Source: Henriciella sp. (GTDB lineage: Bacteria > Pseudomonadota > Alphaproteobacteria > Caulobacterales > Hyphomonadaceae). Taken from it: a stretch of DNA of 64,000 nt. Positions 36,935 through 47,105 of the stretch are shown piece after piece; positions within the stretch are counted from its first letter, which is position 1; every line of letters starts with the position of its first letter. The position numbers were made by a program, and so were the translations under genes. The DNA lies in the NCBI RefSeq assembly GCF_029936995.1, contig NZ_JAPYRE010000001.1:434001-498000 (forward strand). The letters are read 5' to 3'. Under the pieces are notes generated by a model that ran no database searches, was not told the origin of the DNA, and was given only the letters and a program-made list of their open reading frames with translations.

Positions 36935-37396
36935 CTAGTCTGCGCCGTTCGGCCCTGACTGCCCTGCGGCGATTTTCCAGCCATCCTCGCGCAGCGTCAT
37001 TGCAACGCTCATCCAGCCGCCGAAGCGGAACATGGTCCCGTCATCCGAACCGATCATCGCGAAATCGAAATTCGCCGTAACGAGGGCGGATGTATCCGAG
37101 GTATCTGCCACCAGGATTTTCCGTACGGTCATCTGCGGGGTGCCCCCATAGGAGAGCAGCCCCTGCATGGAGGCGGCTGCTTCTTCGGCATTCGTGTATC
37201 TGAGCTTGCCCTGTTCGATCCAGTGAAAGTCCGGATCGCGGTCGTAAAAGCCGGCCGCTGTTTCGGCGTCGGATGTGTTGATCGCCTCGACATAGGCCTC
37301 GAATGCGGCGCGTGCGTCAGCTGATGTGTCCGCCTGCGCTGTGGTGGTGCAGGCGGTCAGGAAGGCCACGGAAGCCAGAAGTGTCGGAAGTCTCAT
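36935..37396 (-). CDS. NTF2-like (SnoaL/DUF4440-type) lipoprotein
   Basis: A 153-residue exported protein with a short lipoprotein signal (ASVAFLTAC, lipobox Cys near residue 16) and one NTF2-like cone domain: AFEAYVEAINTSDAETAAGFY, then beta strands with WMSVAMTLREDGWKIAAGQ. Catalytic role unknown. It sits in opposite orientation between yqeY and dnaG, interrupting an otherwise conserved order. Confidence 0.78.
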   Translation of the reverse strand: MRLPTLLASVAFLTACTTTAQADTSADARAAFEAYVEAINTSDAETAAGFYDRDPDFHWIEQGKLRYTNAEEAAASMQGLLSYGGTPQMTVRKILVADTSDTSALVTANFDFAMIGSDDGTMFRFGGWMSVAMTLREDGWKIAAGQSGPNGAD

Positions 37397-37504
37397 GTCA
37401 TGTCTGCCTTTTGCCGGGATATTCTCTTATCACGGCGAGGTTTGGTCAGGCCAACTCGCATTCGTTTCTTCCTCGATGGTCCTTCTCGCGGTAGGGTAAC
37501 AAGG

Positions 37505-39343
37505 ATGTCTGCTTCCATCCGTATCCCCGATGGTTTTGTCGAAGAACTGAAGGCGCGCCTGCGGCCTTCGGATGTGATCGGGCGCAAGGTAAAGCTGAAA
37601 AAGCAGGGCAAGGAATGGGTCGGGCTGTCCCCCTTCACCAACGAGAAAAGCCCGAGCTTCTACGTCAATGACCAGAAGCGTATCTTCAAGGACTTCTCCT
37701 CCGGCATTGGCGGGGATGTCATCTCTTTCGTCATGGAAACCGAGCGGCTGTCCTTCATGGAAGCGGTCGAGAAGCTCGCCGACGAGGCGGGCATGTCGCT
37801 GCCCAAGCCGACAGAGCAGGACGAGGAGGCCTATGACCGGCGCAAGCGGCTTTATGCCTGCTGCGAGGCGGCCTGCGCCTTTTTCGAGGACAGGCTGCGC
37901 GCGGCGGAGGGCACTGAAGCGCGTGAATACCTTGAAGGCCGGGGCCTCGGGGCCGGGGCGTGGGCCCGTCACAGGCTGGGCTATGCCCCCGATGACTGGC
38001 GCAAGACGATCGAGCACCTGAAGGCGGAAAGCTTCGGGATGCAGGAAATTCTCGACGCCGGTCTCGCCGTCCAGAAAGAAGGCGGCGGGGAGCCCTATGA
38101 TCGCTTCCGGGGCCGTGTCATCTTTCCGATCACGGATATACGCGGGCAGGTGATCGCCTTCGGCGGACGCGGTCTGCAACCCGATGCCAAGCCGAAATAT
38201 CTCAATTCCAATGACACCGAACTCTTCCACAAGGGCCGGGTGCTCTATCGCTACAAGGCTGCACGTGAGGCGTTCGGCAACACCGATGAAGGCGGCCTGA
38301 TCGTCTGCGAAGGCTATATGGATGCGATTGCGCTTGCCGAGGCCGGGTTCGGCCATGCCGTCGCGCCGCTGGGGACCGCGCTGACGGAGGACCAGCTTGG
38401 CCTTCTGTGGCGGGCCGGGCCTGAGCCGGTGCTATGCTTCGATGGGGACGCAGCCGGTCTGCGGGCGGCCTATCGTTCCATCGAACGGGCCTTGCCGCAC
38501 CTGGAGCCGGGCCGATCCCTGTTTTTCTGCCTGCTGTCTGAGGGCATGGACCCCGATGACCTGATCCGCCAGTCGGGACCTGAAGCCATGCGCAATGCGC
38601 TCGAAGCCTCGTTGCCACTGGTCGAGGTGTTGTGGCGCCGCGAGCGTGATGCCGAAGCGATCGACACACCTGAGCGCCAGGCCGGGCTTGAATCGCGTCT
38701 TTTAGCAGCTGCCGGGCAGATCAGGAATCCGGCGGTAAAAAATGCCTATGAGCGCGATCTCAAGGCCCGCATGCGCGATCATCTCTGGCAGCAGCGGCAG
38801 GCGCGGCGCGGCAATGCTCCGGGCATGAAGTCTCAGAAGCCGGGAAGTCCGCCGCCAAGAGGCGCACAGCAGACGGGGACCCCGGCCAAGACGCGCGGGC
38901 TTGGCCTGCTTGTCAGGGCCATGGAAAACCCGCACCTGATCGACATTGCTTTCGAGACACTGAGCATGGCGTCATTTCCCGATAGTGACGTTGCAATGAT
39001 CCGCGATGTGATGATTTCCTGGCCAGAGGCAGAGAAGGGTGTTGACCGCAGCGCTATACGAGACCATTTACTACAACGAGGTAACATGCGCGCTGCTGAA
39101 TTGCTCGAATCTTATCCCGACATCCCTGATATCGCCCAAGATGGCCCAGAGGAGAGGGAATGGCTGATCGCCCTGGAGCAATATGTGGCCAGAGAAGAGT
39201 CCGGGCCTTATGGACCGGCCGGTGCAGGCGGAGAGGTGGCAAACTCACCTGAAAGCTGGCGCCGGCTTCATCATGAGGTTTCGGAACGCAAGGCCCGCGC
39301 AGCGCGTCTCAACGAGGCAGCAGAACAGGCCGACCGGGATTGA
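37505..39343 (+). CDS. dnaG: DNA primase, zinc-ribbon ligands missing
   Basis: Synthesises RNA primers for replication. From ATG 37505 it has 612 residues: N-terminal CHC2-like domain, TOPRIM catalytic core ([25 protein letters not shown]), and a C-terminal DnaB-interaction helical region. The zinc-binding domain keeps its framework ([28 protein letters not shown]) but all four canonical ligands are replaced: S42, T45, D63 and S66 stand where Cys, His, Cys and Cys are expected. I believe other alphaproteobacterial primases share this. rpoD follows 61 bases downstream. Confidence 0.95.
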   Translation: MSASIRIPDGFVEELKARLRPSDVIGRKVKLKKQGKEWVGLSPFTNEKSPSFYVNDQKRIFKDFSSGIGGDVISFVMETERLSFMEAVEKLADEAGMSLPKPTEQDEEAYDRRKRLYACCEAACAFFEDRLRAAEGTEAREYLEGRGLGAGAWARHRLGYAPDDWRKTIEHLKAESFGMQEILDAGLAVQKEGGGEPYDRFRGRVIFPITDIRGQVIAFGGRGLQPDAKPKYLNSNDTELFHKGRVLYRYKAAREAFGNTDEGGLIVCEGYMDAIALAEAGFGHAVAPLGTALTEDQLGLLWRAGPEPVLCFDGDAAGLRAAYRSIERALPHLEPGRSLFFCLLSEGMDPDDLIRQSGPEAMRNALEASLPLVEVLWRRERDAEAIDTPERQAGLESRLLAAAGQIRNPAVKNAYERDLKARMRDHLWQQRQARRGNAPGMKSQKPGSPPPRGAQQTGTPAKTRGLGLLVRAMENPHLIDIAFETLSMASFPDSDVAMIRDVMISWPEAEKGVDRSAIRDHLLQRGNMRAAELLESYPDIPDIAQDGPEEREWLIALEQYVAREESGPYGPAGAGGEVANSPESWRRLHHEVSERKARAARLNEAAEQADRD

Positions 39344-39404
39344 CCGGCTGGTATTTGACATCGAGATGTTGCAGAGAGCGGGCTGCGACAGGCGGGAGAA
39401 CTAC

Positions 39405-41369
<1,965 letters not shown>

Positions 41370-41375
41370 TTCTAC

Positions 41376-41403
41376 AAAAGGCGGTCTGCGGGCCGCCTTT
41401 TTA
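41376..41403. terminator. Intrinsic terminator of rpoD
   Basis: Nine-base arms AAAAGGCGG and CCGCCTTTT with an 8-base loop, continuing into T residues. It lies 6 bases beyond the rpoD stop and overlaps the stop codon of the convergent regulator gene, so it may act in both directions. Confidence 0.88.
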
Positions 41404-42048
41404 TTTCAGGCGCACCCGGTACACACAGCGCCGTGCGCCGGCCAGGAGGTGCTCCTCGCGCGTGACGGCGAGATTGCTTCCGAGTGCTTCCTGAAACACG
41501 TCCAGTTCATTGGCACAGAGTTGCGTGCAGGCTTTCGCGGCCGAGCAGATCGGGCAGTGGTTCTCGATGAGAAGCCAGTCAGCGCCGTCTTCGGCGGCAT
41601 GCGCCATATAGCCTTCGCGACTTCGCAGCTCTGCCAGGCGTTTCACCCGAGCGGCCGGGGCTTTGAGACCTGACATGGCCTCCTTGTAAATGGTGAGCTG
41701 GCTTTCGCTGTGCCGGTCGATGACCTTTTCCAGCCCTTCATTCCCGAACATTTCCCGGATCGAATCGATCATTTCCAGCGCGAGGCCCTGATGGGCGTCG
41801 GGAAAGGCCCGCGCCGCGGCGTCTGTCAATGACCAGATTTTGGTCGGCCGGCCACGGCCCTGCGGTTTCGCTGTCTCCTCCACCAGTCCTTCTTCGGCCA
41901 GTTCATAAAGATGCAGGCGCACCGCCATTGGTGTGACCCCAAGGCTTTCAGCGAGCGACTTGGCCGATTGCGGCCCGCCGCGCTTGATCAGGTCGAGCAC
42001 GGTATTGCGGGACGCGGTGAGGGCGGGCGGAGCAGAGGTTGTGGGCAT
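41401..42048 (-). CDS. ArsR/SufR-like transcriptional regulator with a Cys cluster
   Basis: A 215-residue regulator of the COG2345 type. A winged helix-turn-helix lies at residues 13-75 (SAKSLAESLGVTPMAVRLHLYELAEEGLV, cited in part), followed by a basic wing GRGRPTKIW. The C-terminal domain contains ENHCPICSAAKACTQLC, a C-x2-C-x5-C-x3-C pattern able to bind an Fe-S cluster or metal. SufR-like proteins sense Fe-S status; the target here is not known. ATG 42048. It is divergent from a VOC gene across two short dyads, suggesting it controls itself and that operon. Confidence 0.82.
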   Translation of the reverse strand: MPTTSAPPALTASRNTVLDLIKRGGPQSAKSLAESLGVTPMAVRLHLYELAEEGLVEETAKPQGRGRPTKIWSLTDAAARAFPDAHQGLALEMIDSIREMFGNEGLEKVIDRHSESQLTIYKEAMSGLKAPAARVKRLAELRSREGYMAHAAEDGADWLLIENHCPICSAAKACTQLCANELDVFQEALGSNLAVTREEHLLAGARRCVYRVRLK

Positions 42049-42052
42049 GATT

Positions 42053-42064
42053 CTTTTGTAAAAG
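42053..42064. promoter_or_regulatory. Dyad CTTTT-GT-AAAAG
   Basis: A 12-base inverted repeat 5 bases upstream of the regulator's ATG, in the divergent intergenic region. Position suits autorepression by the regulator. Confidence 0.45.
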
Positions 42065-42090
42065 GAATTGCTTTCAAAAACAAGTATAAT

Positions 42091-42112
42091 TATAAAAGGA
42101 AAAACTTTTATA
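42091..42112. promoter_or_regulatory. Dyad TATAAAAG-N6-CTTTTATA
   Basis: Perfect 8-base arms in the same divergent region, 14 bases before the VOC ATG. It shares the AAAAG/CTTTT element with the other dyad, consistent with a common binding protein, most simply the adjacent regulator. Confidence 0.5.
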
Positions 42113-42126
42113 AATGGAGAAGGACA

Positions 42127-42546
42127 ATGGTGCGCCTCGAACATGCAAATCTCATCGTCACGGATGTGACGCCAACCCTCGATTTCCTGAAAGCCGCTTT
42201 CCCGCACTGGCGCGTCCGGGGTGGCGGTGAAGGGACATGGTCCGGCAAGCCGCGCGAGTGGCTGCATTTCGGTGACGACGAGACCTATATCGCGCTGTCA
42301 GACAATGGTGATGGCACGCCGCGCGACCTGACAGGCCACGCGCCGGGGCTTGCCCACCTTGCCTTTGAAGTGTCCAGCCTGGGTGCCCTCAAGGCGCGCA
42401 TGGCAAGCGCCGGGTTCGAGATCACCAATCCCGGCGCCCCGACCGCACATCGTGCGAACGTCTATTATATCGACGGCAATAATATCGAATACGAGTTCGT
42501 TGAGTACTTCTCCGACAATCCGGCGGAGAAAAACGATTATGACTGA
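42127..42546 (+). CDS. VOC family (glyoxalase/dioxygenase fold) protein
   Basis: A 139-residue VOC protein starting LEHANLIVTDVTPTLDFLKA, with the second-half HLAFEVSSLGALKARMASAG and metal-ligand-like residues near YIDGNNIEYEFVEY. Substrate unknown. GGAG precedes ATG 42127. It overlaps yjbQ by 8 bases and is divergent from the Cys-containing regulator. Confidence 0.85.
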   Translation: MVRLEHANLIVTDVTPTLDFLKAAFPHWRVRGGGEGTWSGKPREWLHFGDDETYIALSDNGDGTPRDLTGHAPGLAHLAFEVSSLGALKARMASAGFEITNPGAPTAHRANVYYIDGNNIEYEFVEYFSDNPAEKNDYD

Positions 42547-43042
42547 GACAGCCGCTACCACCTGCGACCCGTGCCGGAGCTGGGCTGACTCGATGCGCAT
42601 GCCGGTCTATCAATGGACACGCATGATCGACACACTGACAGTCTCCACCACCGGTCCCGGCCTCTATGACTTCACACAGGAGGCCCACAACTTCGTTTCC
42701 GAGGCGGGAGCTTCTGAAGGTCTGTTGACGGTCTTCGTGCGGCACACCTCATGCTCATTGCTGATTCAGGAAAATGCCGACCCGGATGTGCAGACGGACC
42801 TGAACAGCTTCTTCCGCCGTCTTGTCCCGCCCACCGATGACCCATCCATGCACTGGGTGCGCCATGACACCGAAGGGCCTGATGACATGCCGGCCCACAT
42901 AAAAGCGGCGCTGACGCAGACTTCACTCGGCATTCCCGTCTCTGACGGTAAGATGGTGCTCGGCACGTGGCAGGGACTGTACCTGTTCGAGCATCGAGAC
43001 CAGCCGCACACAAGGCAGGTTGTGCTTCACCTGCTCGGCTGA
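42539..43042 (+). CDS. yjbQ: YjbQ / UPF0047 family protein
   Basis: A member of the YjbQ (secondary thiamine-phosphate synthase) family. Markers: VFVRHTSCSLLIQENADPDV, HDTEGPDDMPAHIKAALT, and GTWQGLYLFEHRD with conserved His/Glu. From ATG 42539 it has 167 residues; 42593 or 42599 would give the more common 147-149, so the start is uncertain. The early CDPC pair would belong to the longer form. Overlap with the VOC stop suggests co-translation. Confidence 0.85.
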   Translation: MTETAATTCDPCRSWADSMRMPVYQWTRMIDTLTVSTTGPGLYDFTQEAHNFVSEAGASEGLLTVFVRHTSCSLLIQENADPDVQTDLNSFFRRLVPPTDDPSMHWVRHDTEGPDDMPAHIKAALTQTSLGIPVSDGKMVLGTWQGLYLFEHRDQPHTRQVVLHLLG

Positions 43043-43235
43043 TGGCCGGCAAGGCGGAGGGCATCATCGCCGGCATGACGCTTGGCGTACTGGCGAAAGC
43101 GCTCGCGTGTACCAAGCGGGGCCCCCTGGCGTTTATGAGGCTTGCAGAGAAGGCAGCCGGCACGCCCGGATTTAGGTCCTTTGCGTTTATGATGGGCCAT
43201 GACAGGCGTCCCCTGAAAGAAGGTGAAAGAAGCAG

Positions 43236-43622
43236 ATGCGGCTTAATCAGGTTACCGTTCCGTGTGTGGAATATGAGGTGAGCGTGGCGTTCTACAAGAC
43301 GCTCGGCCTCATACAGATAGTCGATAGTCCGCCGCGCTATGCCCGGTTTGAGTGTCCGGTAAGCGATGGCGGAGAGCCAGCCACCTTCTCGCTACACAAG
43401 GTCGATGGCTGGCAGGGCAGCGATGACCCGCTGGTCTATTTCGAGGTTGATGATCTTGACGCGGAACACACCCGGCTGACGGCCGCGGGCATCAGCTCTT
43501 TAAGTCCACCCCGGGATCAGTCATGGCAATGGCGCGAAGCTCGTCTCCGTGATCCGGCCGGCAACCGGCTGTGTCTTTACCAGGCTGGCCGCAAACGCCG
43601 TTTCCCACCCTGGCGGATCTGA
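43236..43622 (+). CDS. VOC family protein
   Basis: A 128-residue glyoxalase-fold protein: VPCVEYEVSVAFYKTLGL, DDPLVYFEVDDLDAEHTRL, and ARLRDPAGNRLCLYQAG with the C-terminal metal or cofactor-proximal pattern. Substrate unknown. It follows yjbQ by 193 bases that hold only a weak small open frame. Confidence 0.85.
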   Translation: MRLNQVTVPCVEYEVSVAFYKTLGLIQIVDSPPRYARFECPVSDGGEPATFSLHKVDGWQGSDDPLVYFEVDDLDAEHTRLTAAGISSLSPPRDQSWQWREARLRDPAGNRLCLYQAGRKRRFPPWRI

Positions 43623-43642
43623 CTGGAGCGAGAAGCGCGGGC

Positions 43643-44206
43643 TCAGGCGGCTTCAGATCTTGCCAGGTCGAAAACGCTGGGCTTGCCTGAGCACCTGCGC
43701 TGGAGACGGCGGATATGTGCGGCCTGCGGGTTACGCCAGCCGCTCAGGTTGAGAGCAGGTTCGAGATCGGAAATCAGGATCCAGCTGACCGCACACGCAT
43801 CGCCCCGGAAAGGAATGAAGGCGCAATCCAGATTCTCCTTCATCCACGCATCAAGGCGGCGTTCACTTTCAAGATCAAAACGGTATGGCGCGCGGGGCCG
43901 GAACAGTCGTGGCAGCTTCGTGCCCGCCTCGGCTGTCAGCTCAAGCTGGTCAGCCAGGAGTGCGCCCAGGGACTGGCGCAGGCAGGAGGCCATGCTGTCG
44001 CCGGCGGACGGCGCGAAATGTTCCCGCAGTGTATTTCCGCTGTGCGTGTTACCCACAAAGAGGAGACCCTCCTGCGGCAGGCTGACCCGGGGCAGCCAGC
44101 GGTAGGGCTTCAGGTAAATGCCGTAGAAGCCATCTGCATGAGAAAGCTCGGGCGACCAGCTCTTGCGGGCTTTTCTGAGCGCCTTGCCAATGTCTGCCGT
44201 GTTCAC
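43643..44206 (-). CDS. GIY-YIG-like protein, possibly degenerate
   Basis: A 187-residue protein that resembles GIY-YIG nucleases: GFYGIYLKP (GIY strand), LLFVGNTHSGNTLREHF (YIG-like strand and the Arg/His helix), then LEPALNLSGWRNPQAA typical of the C-terminal end of the domain. The catalytic Glu usually three residues before the LI of LI..L.P.LN appears as Ser here (AVSWILISDLEP), so nuclease activity may be lost. GTG 44206 has an ideal GGAGG spacing of 6. Family call is tentative. Confidence 0.6.
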   Translation of the reverse strand: MNTADIGKALRKARKSWSPELSHADGFYGIYLKPYRWLPRVSLPQEGLLFVGNTHSGNTLREHFAPSAGDSMASCLRQSLGALLADQLELTAEAGTKLPRLFRPRAPYRFDLESERRLDAWMKENLDCAFIPFRGDACAVSWILISDLEPALNLSGWRNPQAAHIRRLQRRCSGKPSVFDLARSEAA

Positions 44207-44417
44207 CGCCAACCTCCGGGACCATCCCCGCGAATCGCTGTCACCAGAATGGATGGCAAATTTTTAAGGATGCGTTGATTTCAGGATTTTTTCCGGCTGG
44301 CGGCGGGCTGGCCGTTCCGCCACGCGAGGCTGCAGTAAAAGAAAACTCTAACCCGGACGCTTGTGCTGGACCTGTCACGGCCCATCTCGGCTGGAGATGC
44401 AAGCAGGGAGCACTTTC

Positions 44418-45425
44418 ATGAAAGCCGTGAAAATCAAGGCACCGGGCGGTTTCGACCAGTTGAACCTGACGGAAATGGATGAGCCGGGAAAGCCGGGCGC
44501 CGGCGAAATCCGCGTGCGCCTTCACGCAACATCCCTCAATTTCCATGACCTGATCGTGACGTCTGGCCAGAGCAAGCCGGAAGACGGGCGCATCCCGATG
44601 TCCGACGGGGCAGGTGTCGTCGAGGCAGTTGGCGACGATGTCAGCGATTTTGCTGAAGGCGATCATGTGGTTTCGACCTTCTTCCCCCAATGGCTGTCAG
44701 GCCCTCCACGCGTCTCGGATTTTTCCGGCACGCCGGGAGACGGAATCGACGGCTATGCACGTGAGGCCGTTGTGGCGAAGGCGACGAGCTTTACGAAAGC
44801 CCCGTCCGGCTGGAGCCATGCTGAAGCCGCGACGATTACCACGGCCGGCCTGACGGCCTGGCGTGCGCTTGTGGTCGATGGCGGACTGAAAGCCGGCGAC
44901 ACCGTGCTTACGCTCGGCACGGGCGGGGTCTCGATCTATGCCATACAGATCGCGAAGATGATGGGCGCTGAAGTGATCGCGACATCCTCTTCCAGCAAGA
45001 AACTGGACCGTGTGCGCGATCTCGGGGCTGATCATGTGATCAACTACAAGGAAGATGAAAACTGGGGCAGCACTGTCACCAAACTGACCGGCGGGCGCGG
45101 TGCAGACCACATCATAGAAGTCGGTGGCCCGGGCACGGTTGGCCAATCCTTCCGGGCTGTGCGCATCGGCGGACATATCGCCCTGATCGGTGTTCTCACC
45201 GGCGTCAGTGGGGAGGTGCCAACCGCACTCCTCATGCAGAAACAGGCGAAGCTTCAGGGCCTCATCGTGGGGTCCCGCGCAGACCAAGAAGACTTTGTGC
45301 GCGGACTGGAGCATGGCGGTATCCGGCCGGTTCTCGACCGCAGTTTCACACTCGACACGCTGGGCGAGGCATTCGCACATGAGCAGAGTGGCACGCATTT
45401 CGGCAAGATCGTTGCGGAGTGGTAA
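44418..45425 (+). CDS. Zinc-less MDR alcohol dehydrogenase / quinone oxidoreductase
   Basis: A 335-residue NAD(P)-dependent medium-chain dehydrogenase/reductase: N-terminal catalytic domain with NFHDLIVTSG in place of the catalytic zinc Cys pattern, Rossmann segment VLTLGTGGVSIYAIQIAKMMGA, and C-terminal GVLTGVSGEVPTALLM. The absence of the zinc-binding Cys residues points to a quinone-oxidoreductase-like enzyme. ATG 44418 follows GGGAG. Substrate unknown. Confidence 0.88.
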   Translation: MKAVKIKAPGGFDQLNLTEMDEPGKPGAGEIRVRLHATSLNFHDLIVTSGQSKPEDGRIPMSDGAGVVEAVGDDVSDFAEGDHVVSTFFPQWLSGPPRVSDFSGTPGDGIDGYAREAVVAKATSFTKAPSGWSHAEAATITTAGLTAWRALVVDGGLKAGDTVLTLGTGGVSIYAIQIAKMMGAEVIATSSSSKKLDRVRDLGADHVINYKEDENWGSTVTKLTGGRGADHIIEVGGPGTVGQSFRAVRIGGHIALIGVLTGVSGEVPTALLMQKQAKLQGLIVGSRADQEDFVRGLEHGGIRPVLDRSFTLDTLGEAFAHEQSGTHFGKIVAEW

Positions 45426-45511
45426 ACGCTGTCATTCGGTCATGCGGGGTGGCCCGTCATTCCAAAGATGACGCAAATGACGGGTTCACCCGCTGGCCTG
45501 AATGTGCTTTA

Positions 45512-45535
45512 TGACGCATATGCTGCAGTGCGTCA
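45512..45535. promoter_or_regulatory. Dyad TGACGCA-N10-TGCGTCA upstream of panD
   Basis: Perfect 7-base arms with a 10-base spacer, about 80 bases before the panD ATG in a 188-base gap. It might be a regulator site or an mRNA leader hairpin; neither is established. Confidence 0.45.
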
Positions 45536-45613
45536 CAACCCTTTTTCTCGGGTGAGGGCGAACCCATATCTCACTGACGCATTGGTCTTGTATAGCTGAC
45601 TGGAGAGTCATTC

Positions 45614-45979
45614 ATGCTGCTCAATATGCTGAAAGCAAAACTTCATTCCGGATCGGTCACGCAGTGTGACCTCCATTATGAAGGGTCGGTCTCCATCGAC
45701 CAGGAGCTGCTCGACGCCTCCGGTATCCTGCCGAATGAGCGGGTCGATATCTGGAACGTGACCAATGGTGCCCGCATCCAGACCTATGCGATCGAGGCGC
45801 CCCGCGGTTCGAAGGCCATCGGCGTGAACGGTGCCGCTGCCCGGCACTTCTCCGTCGGTGACAAGGTGATTATCGCCGCTTTTGCCTCGGTCGAAGCCGA
45901 CAAGGCACGTCAGCACGCCCCGACAGTCGTGCTGCTGGACGATCACAACGAGATGAAAGCCCCGAGCGCGGCTTACTAG
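45614..45979 (+). CDS. panD: Aspartate 1-decarboxylase
   Basis: Makes beta-alanine for pantothenate and CoA synthesis. The 121-residue zymogen self-cleaves between G24 and S25 in HYEGSVSID, leaving a pyruvoyl group on Ser25. Conserved [21 protein letters not shown] and [10 protein letters not shown] match the family. GGAGAG precedes the ATG. Other pan genes are not in the window. Confidence 0.95.
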   Translation: MLLNMLKAKLHSGSVTQCDLHYEGSVSIDQELLDASGILPNERVDIWNVTNGARIQTYAIEAPRGSKAIGVNGAAARHFSVGDKVIIAAFASVEADKARQHAPTVVLLDDHNEMKAPSAAY

Positions 45980-46006
45980 GCTTCAGGCCAGAAAAGTTCC
46001 CAGAAA

Positions 46007-46039
46007 AGAAGCCGGCAGGCTAATGGGCCCGCCGGCTTT
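46007..46039. terminator. Bidirectional terminator between panD and the SIMPL gene
   Basis: Arms AAGCCGGC and GCCGGCTT with a 14-base loop. On the plus strand the end is TTTG, on the minus strand CTTCTTTTC. It lies between convergent stop codons, so it can serve both genes. Confidence 0.8.
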
Positions 46040-46057
46040 GTCATGTCTGGCGTCTGA

Positions 46058-46816
46058 TTATTTGTGCAGCTCGAAGGTGATGTCGACATTCACCGAATAG
46101 CCGACCTCTCCGCCGGAGACTTTCGTATCTGCCTGGCCACTTTCTGCGCGCATCGCCATCATCGCCATCGGGCGGGGGGGCTGGCTTGAAGACGTTTCAT
46201 TGATCGTAACGATGCGGGCCACTGAATAGCCGGTGGCTTCTGCATAAAGCTCTGCGCGGGCCATTGCCTTCTCGACGGCCTTGCGGCGGGCTTCATCGCG
46301 TGCCTCAGACGGGTCCTCGAGCTCGAAGTTGATGCCGGAAATCGTATTGCCTCCCTGCGCGACAACGGCATCCATGGTCTGCCCGAGGTTTTCCAGATCA
46401 TTGACCGTTACGGTGAGCTGGTTGCTAGCGGTATAGCCGACGACTTTAGGTGGACTGCCATCCTCGCGGCCGGAATAGTCGTAGCGCGGTTGCAGGGAGA
46501 GGCTGGAGGTCTGCATGTTCCGCTCCTCAACCCCTGCCTCTGCGAGGGCGGCATAAACGCCTTCCATACGGGTGGCATTCTGCGACATGGCTTCCGATGC
46601 CGTCGGCGAGTCGGTCTGCACGCCTGCAGTAATCGTGACCATGTCGGGGGCGCGGGAGACTTCACCGCTTGCCGAGACTGAAAGCGTTGTTTCCGGCTGG
46701 ATCGAGTTCGGATGAGAGGCTGAAGCAGCTTCCTCATGCGCGAAACTTGCAGGGGCCGTCACAAGGGCCGTCGCGGCGGCGATTGCCAGGGCCGGGCGGG
46801 AAAAGGTGGGATTCAT
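46058..46816 (-). CDS. SIMPL (DUF541) domain exported protein
   Basis: A 252-residue periplasmic protein with a signal peptide (ALAIAAATALVTAPASFA) and the SIMPL/DUF541 domain: LSVSASGEVSRAPDMVTITAGV, YTASNQLTVTVNDLENLG, and ARRKAVEKAMARAELYAEATG. E. coli YggE, of the same family, relates to oxidative stress, but its biochemistry is unclear. ATG 46816 has GAGGAAAG; a 25-residue upstream extension lacks a signal. Confidence 0.9.
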   Translation of the reverse strand: MNPTFSRPALAIAAATALVTAPASFAHEEAASASHPNSIQPETTLSVSASGEVSRAPDMVTITAGVQTDSPTASEAMSQNATRMEGVYAALAEAGVEERNMQTSSLSLQPRYDYSGREDGSPPKVVGYTASNQLTVTVNDLENLGQTMDAVVAQGGNTISGINFELEDPSEARDEARRKAVEKAMARAELYAEATGYSVARIVTINETSSSQPPRPMAMMAMRAESGQADTKVSGGEVGYSVNVDITFELHK

Positions 46817-46909
46817 AAGGCTTTCCTCTTTCATTGGGACTTGCAGTTGCGATCTAATTCGGCCATTGCGGCACCATCGTGACGACGACATGATGTCTGC
46901 ACGAATTCA

Positions 46910-46986
46910 GGGCCTGTAGCTCAGTTGGTTAGAGCGGACCGCTCATAACGGTCTGGTCGGGGGTTCAAGTCCCTCCGGGCCCACCA
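46910..46986 (+). tRNA. tRNA-Ile (CAT, lysidine-modified), by identity elements
   Basis: A 77-base cloverleaf with CCA encoded: acceptor GGGCCTG, D arm TAGCTCAGTTGGTTAGAGC, anticodon loop CTCATAA, T arm GGGGGTTCAAGTCCCTC. The anticodon is CAT, but the acceptor has C4-G69 and C5-G68, the pairs TilS uses to recognise tRNA-Ile2. So it probably reads AUA after lysidine modification. If that inference is wrong it would be a methionine tRNA. Confidence 0.85.
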
Positions 46987-47105
46987 TTCATCCCGGGTAG
47001 CACGGCGCGTCAAAAATCACTCCGGCAGACTGACTTTATGGAATGAATGCCCCTGCAGGGACTTTGTTTTTGGTCCCGGTCTCTGATCAAGCGAGTTCCG
47101 TAGCA

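Noticed and set aside
43042-43281. Small open frame of 79 codons overlapping the yjbQ stop (ATGA)
   Set aside because: The overlap looks like coupling, but the product has no family features, runs into the next VOC gene and may be chance.
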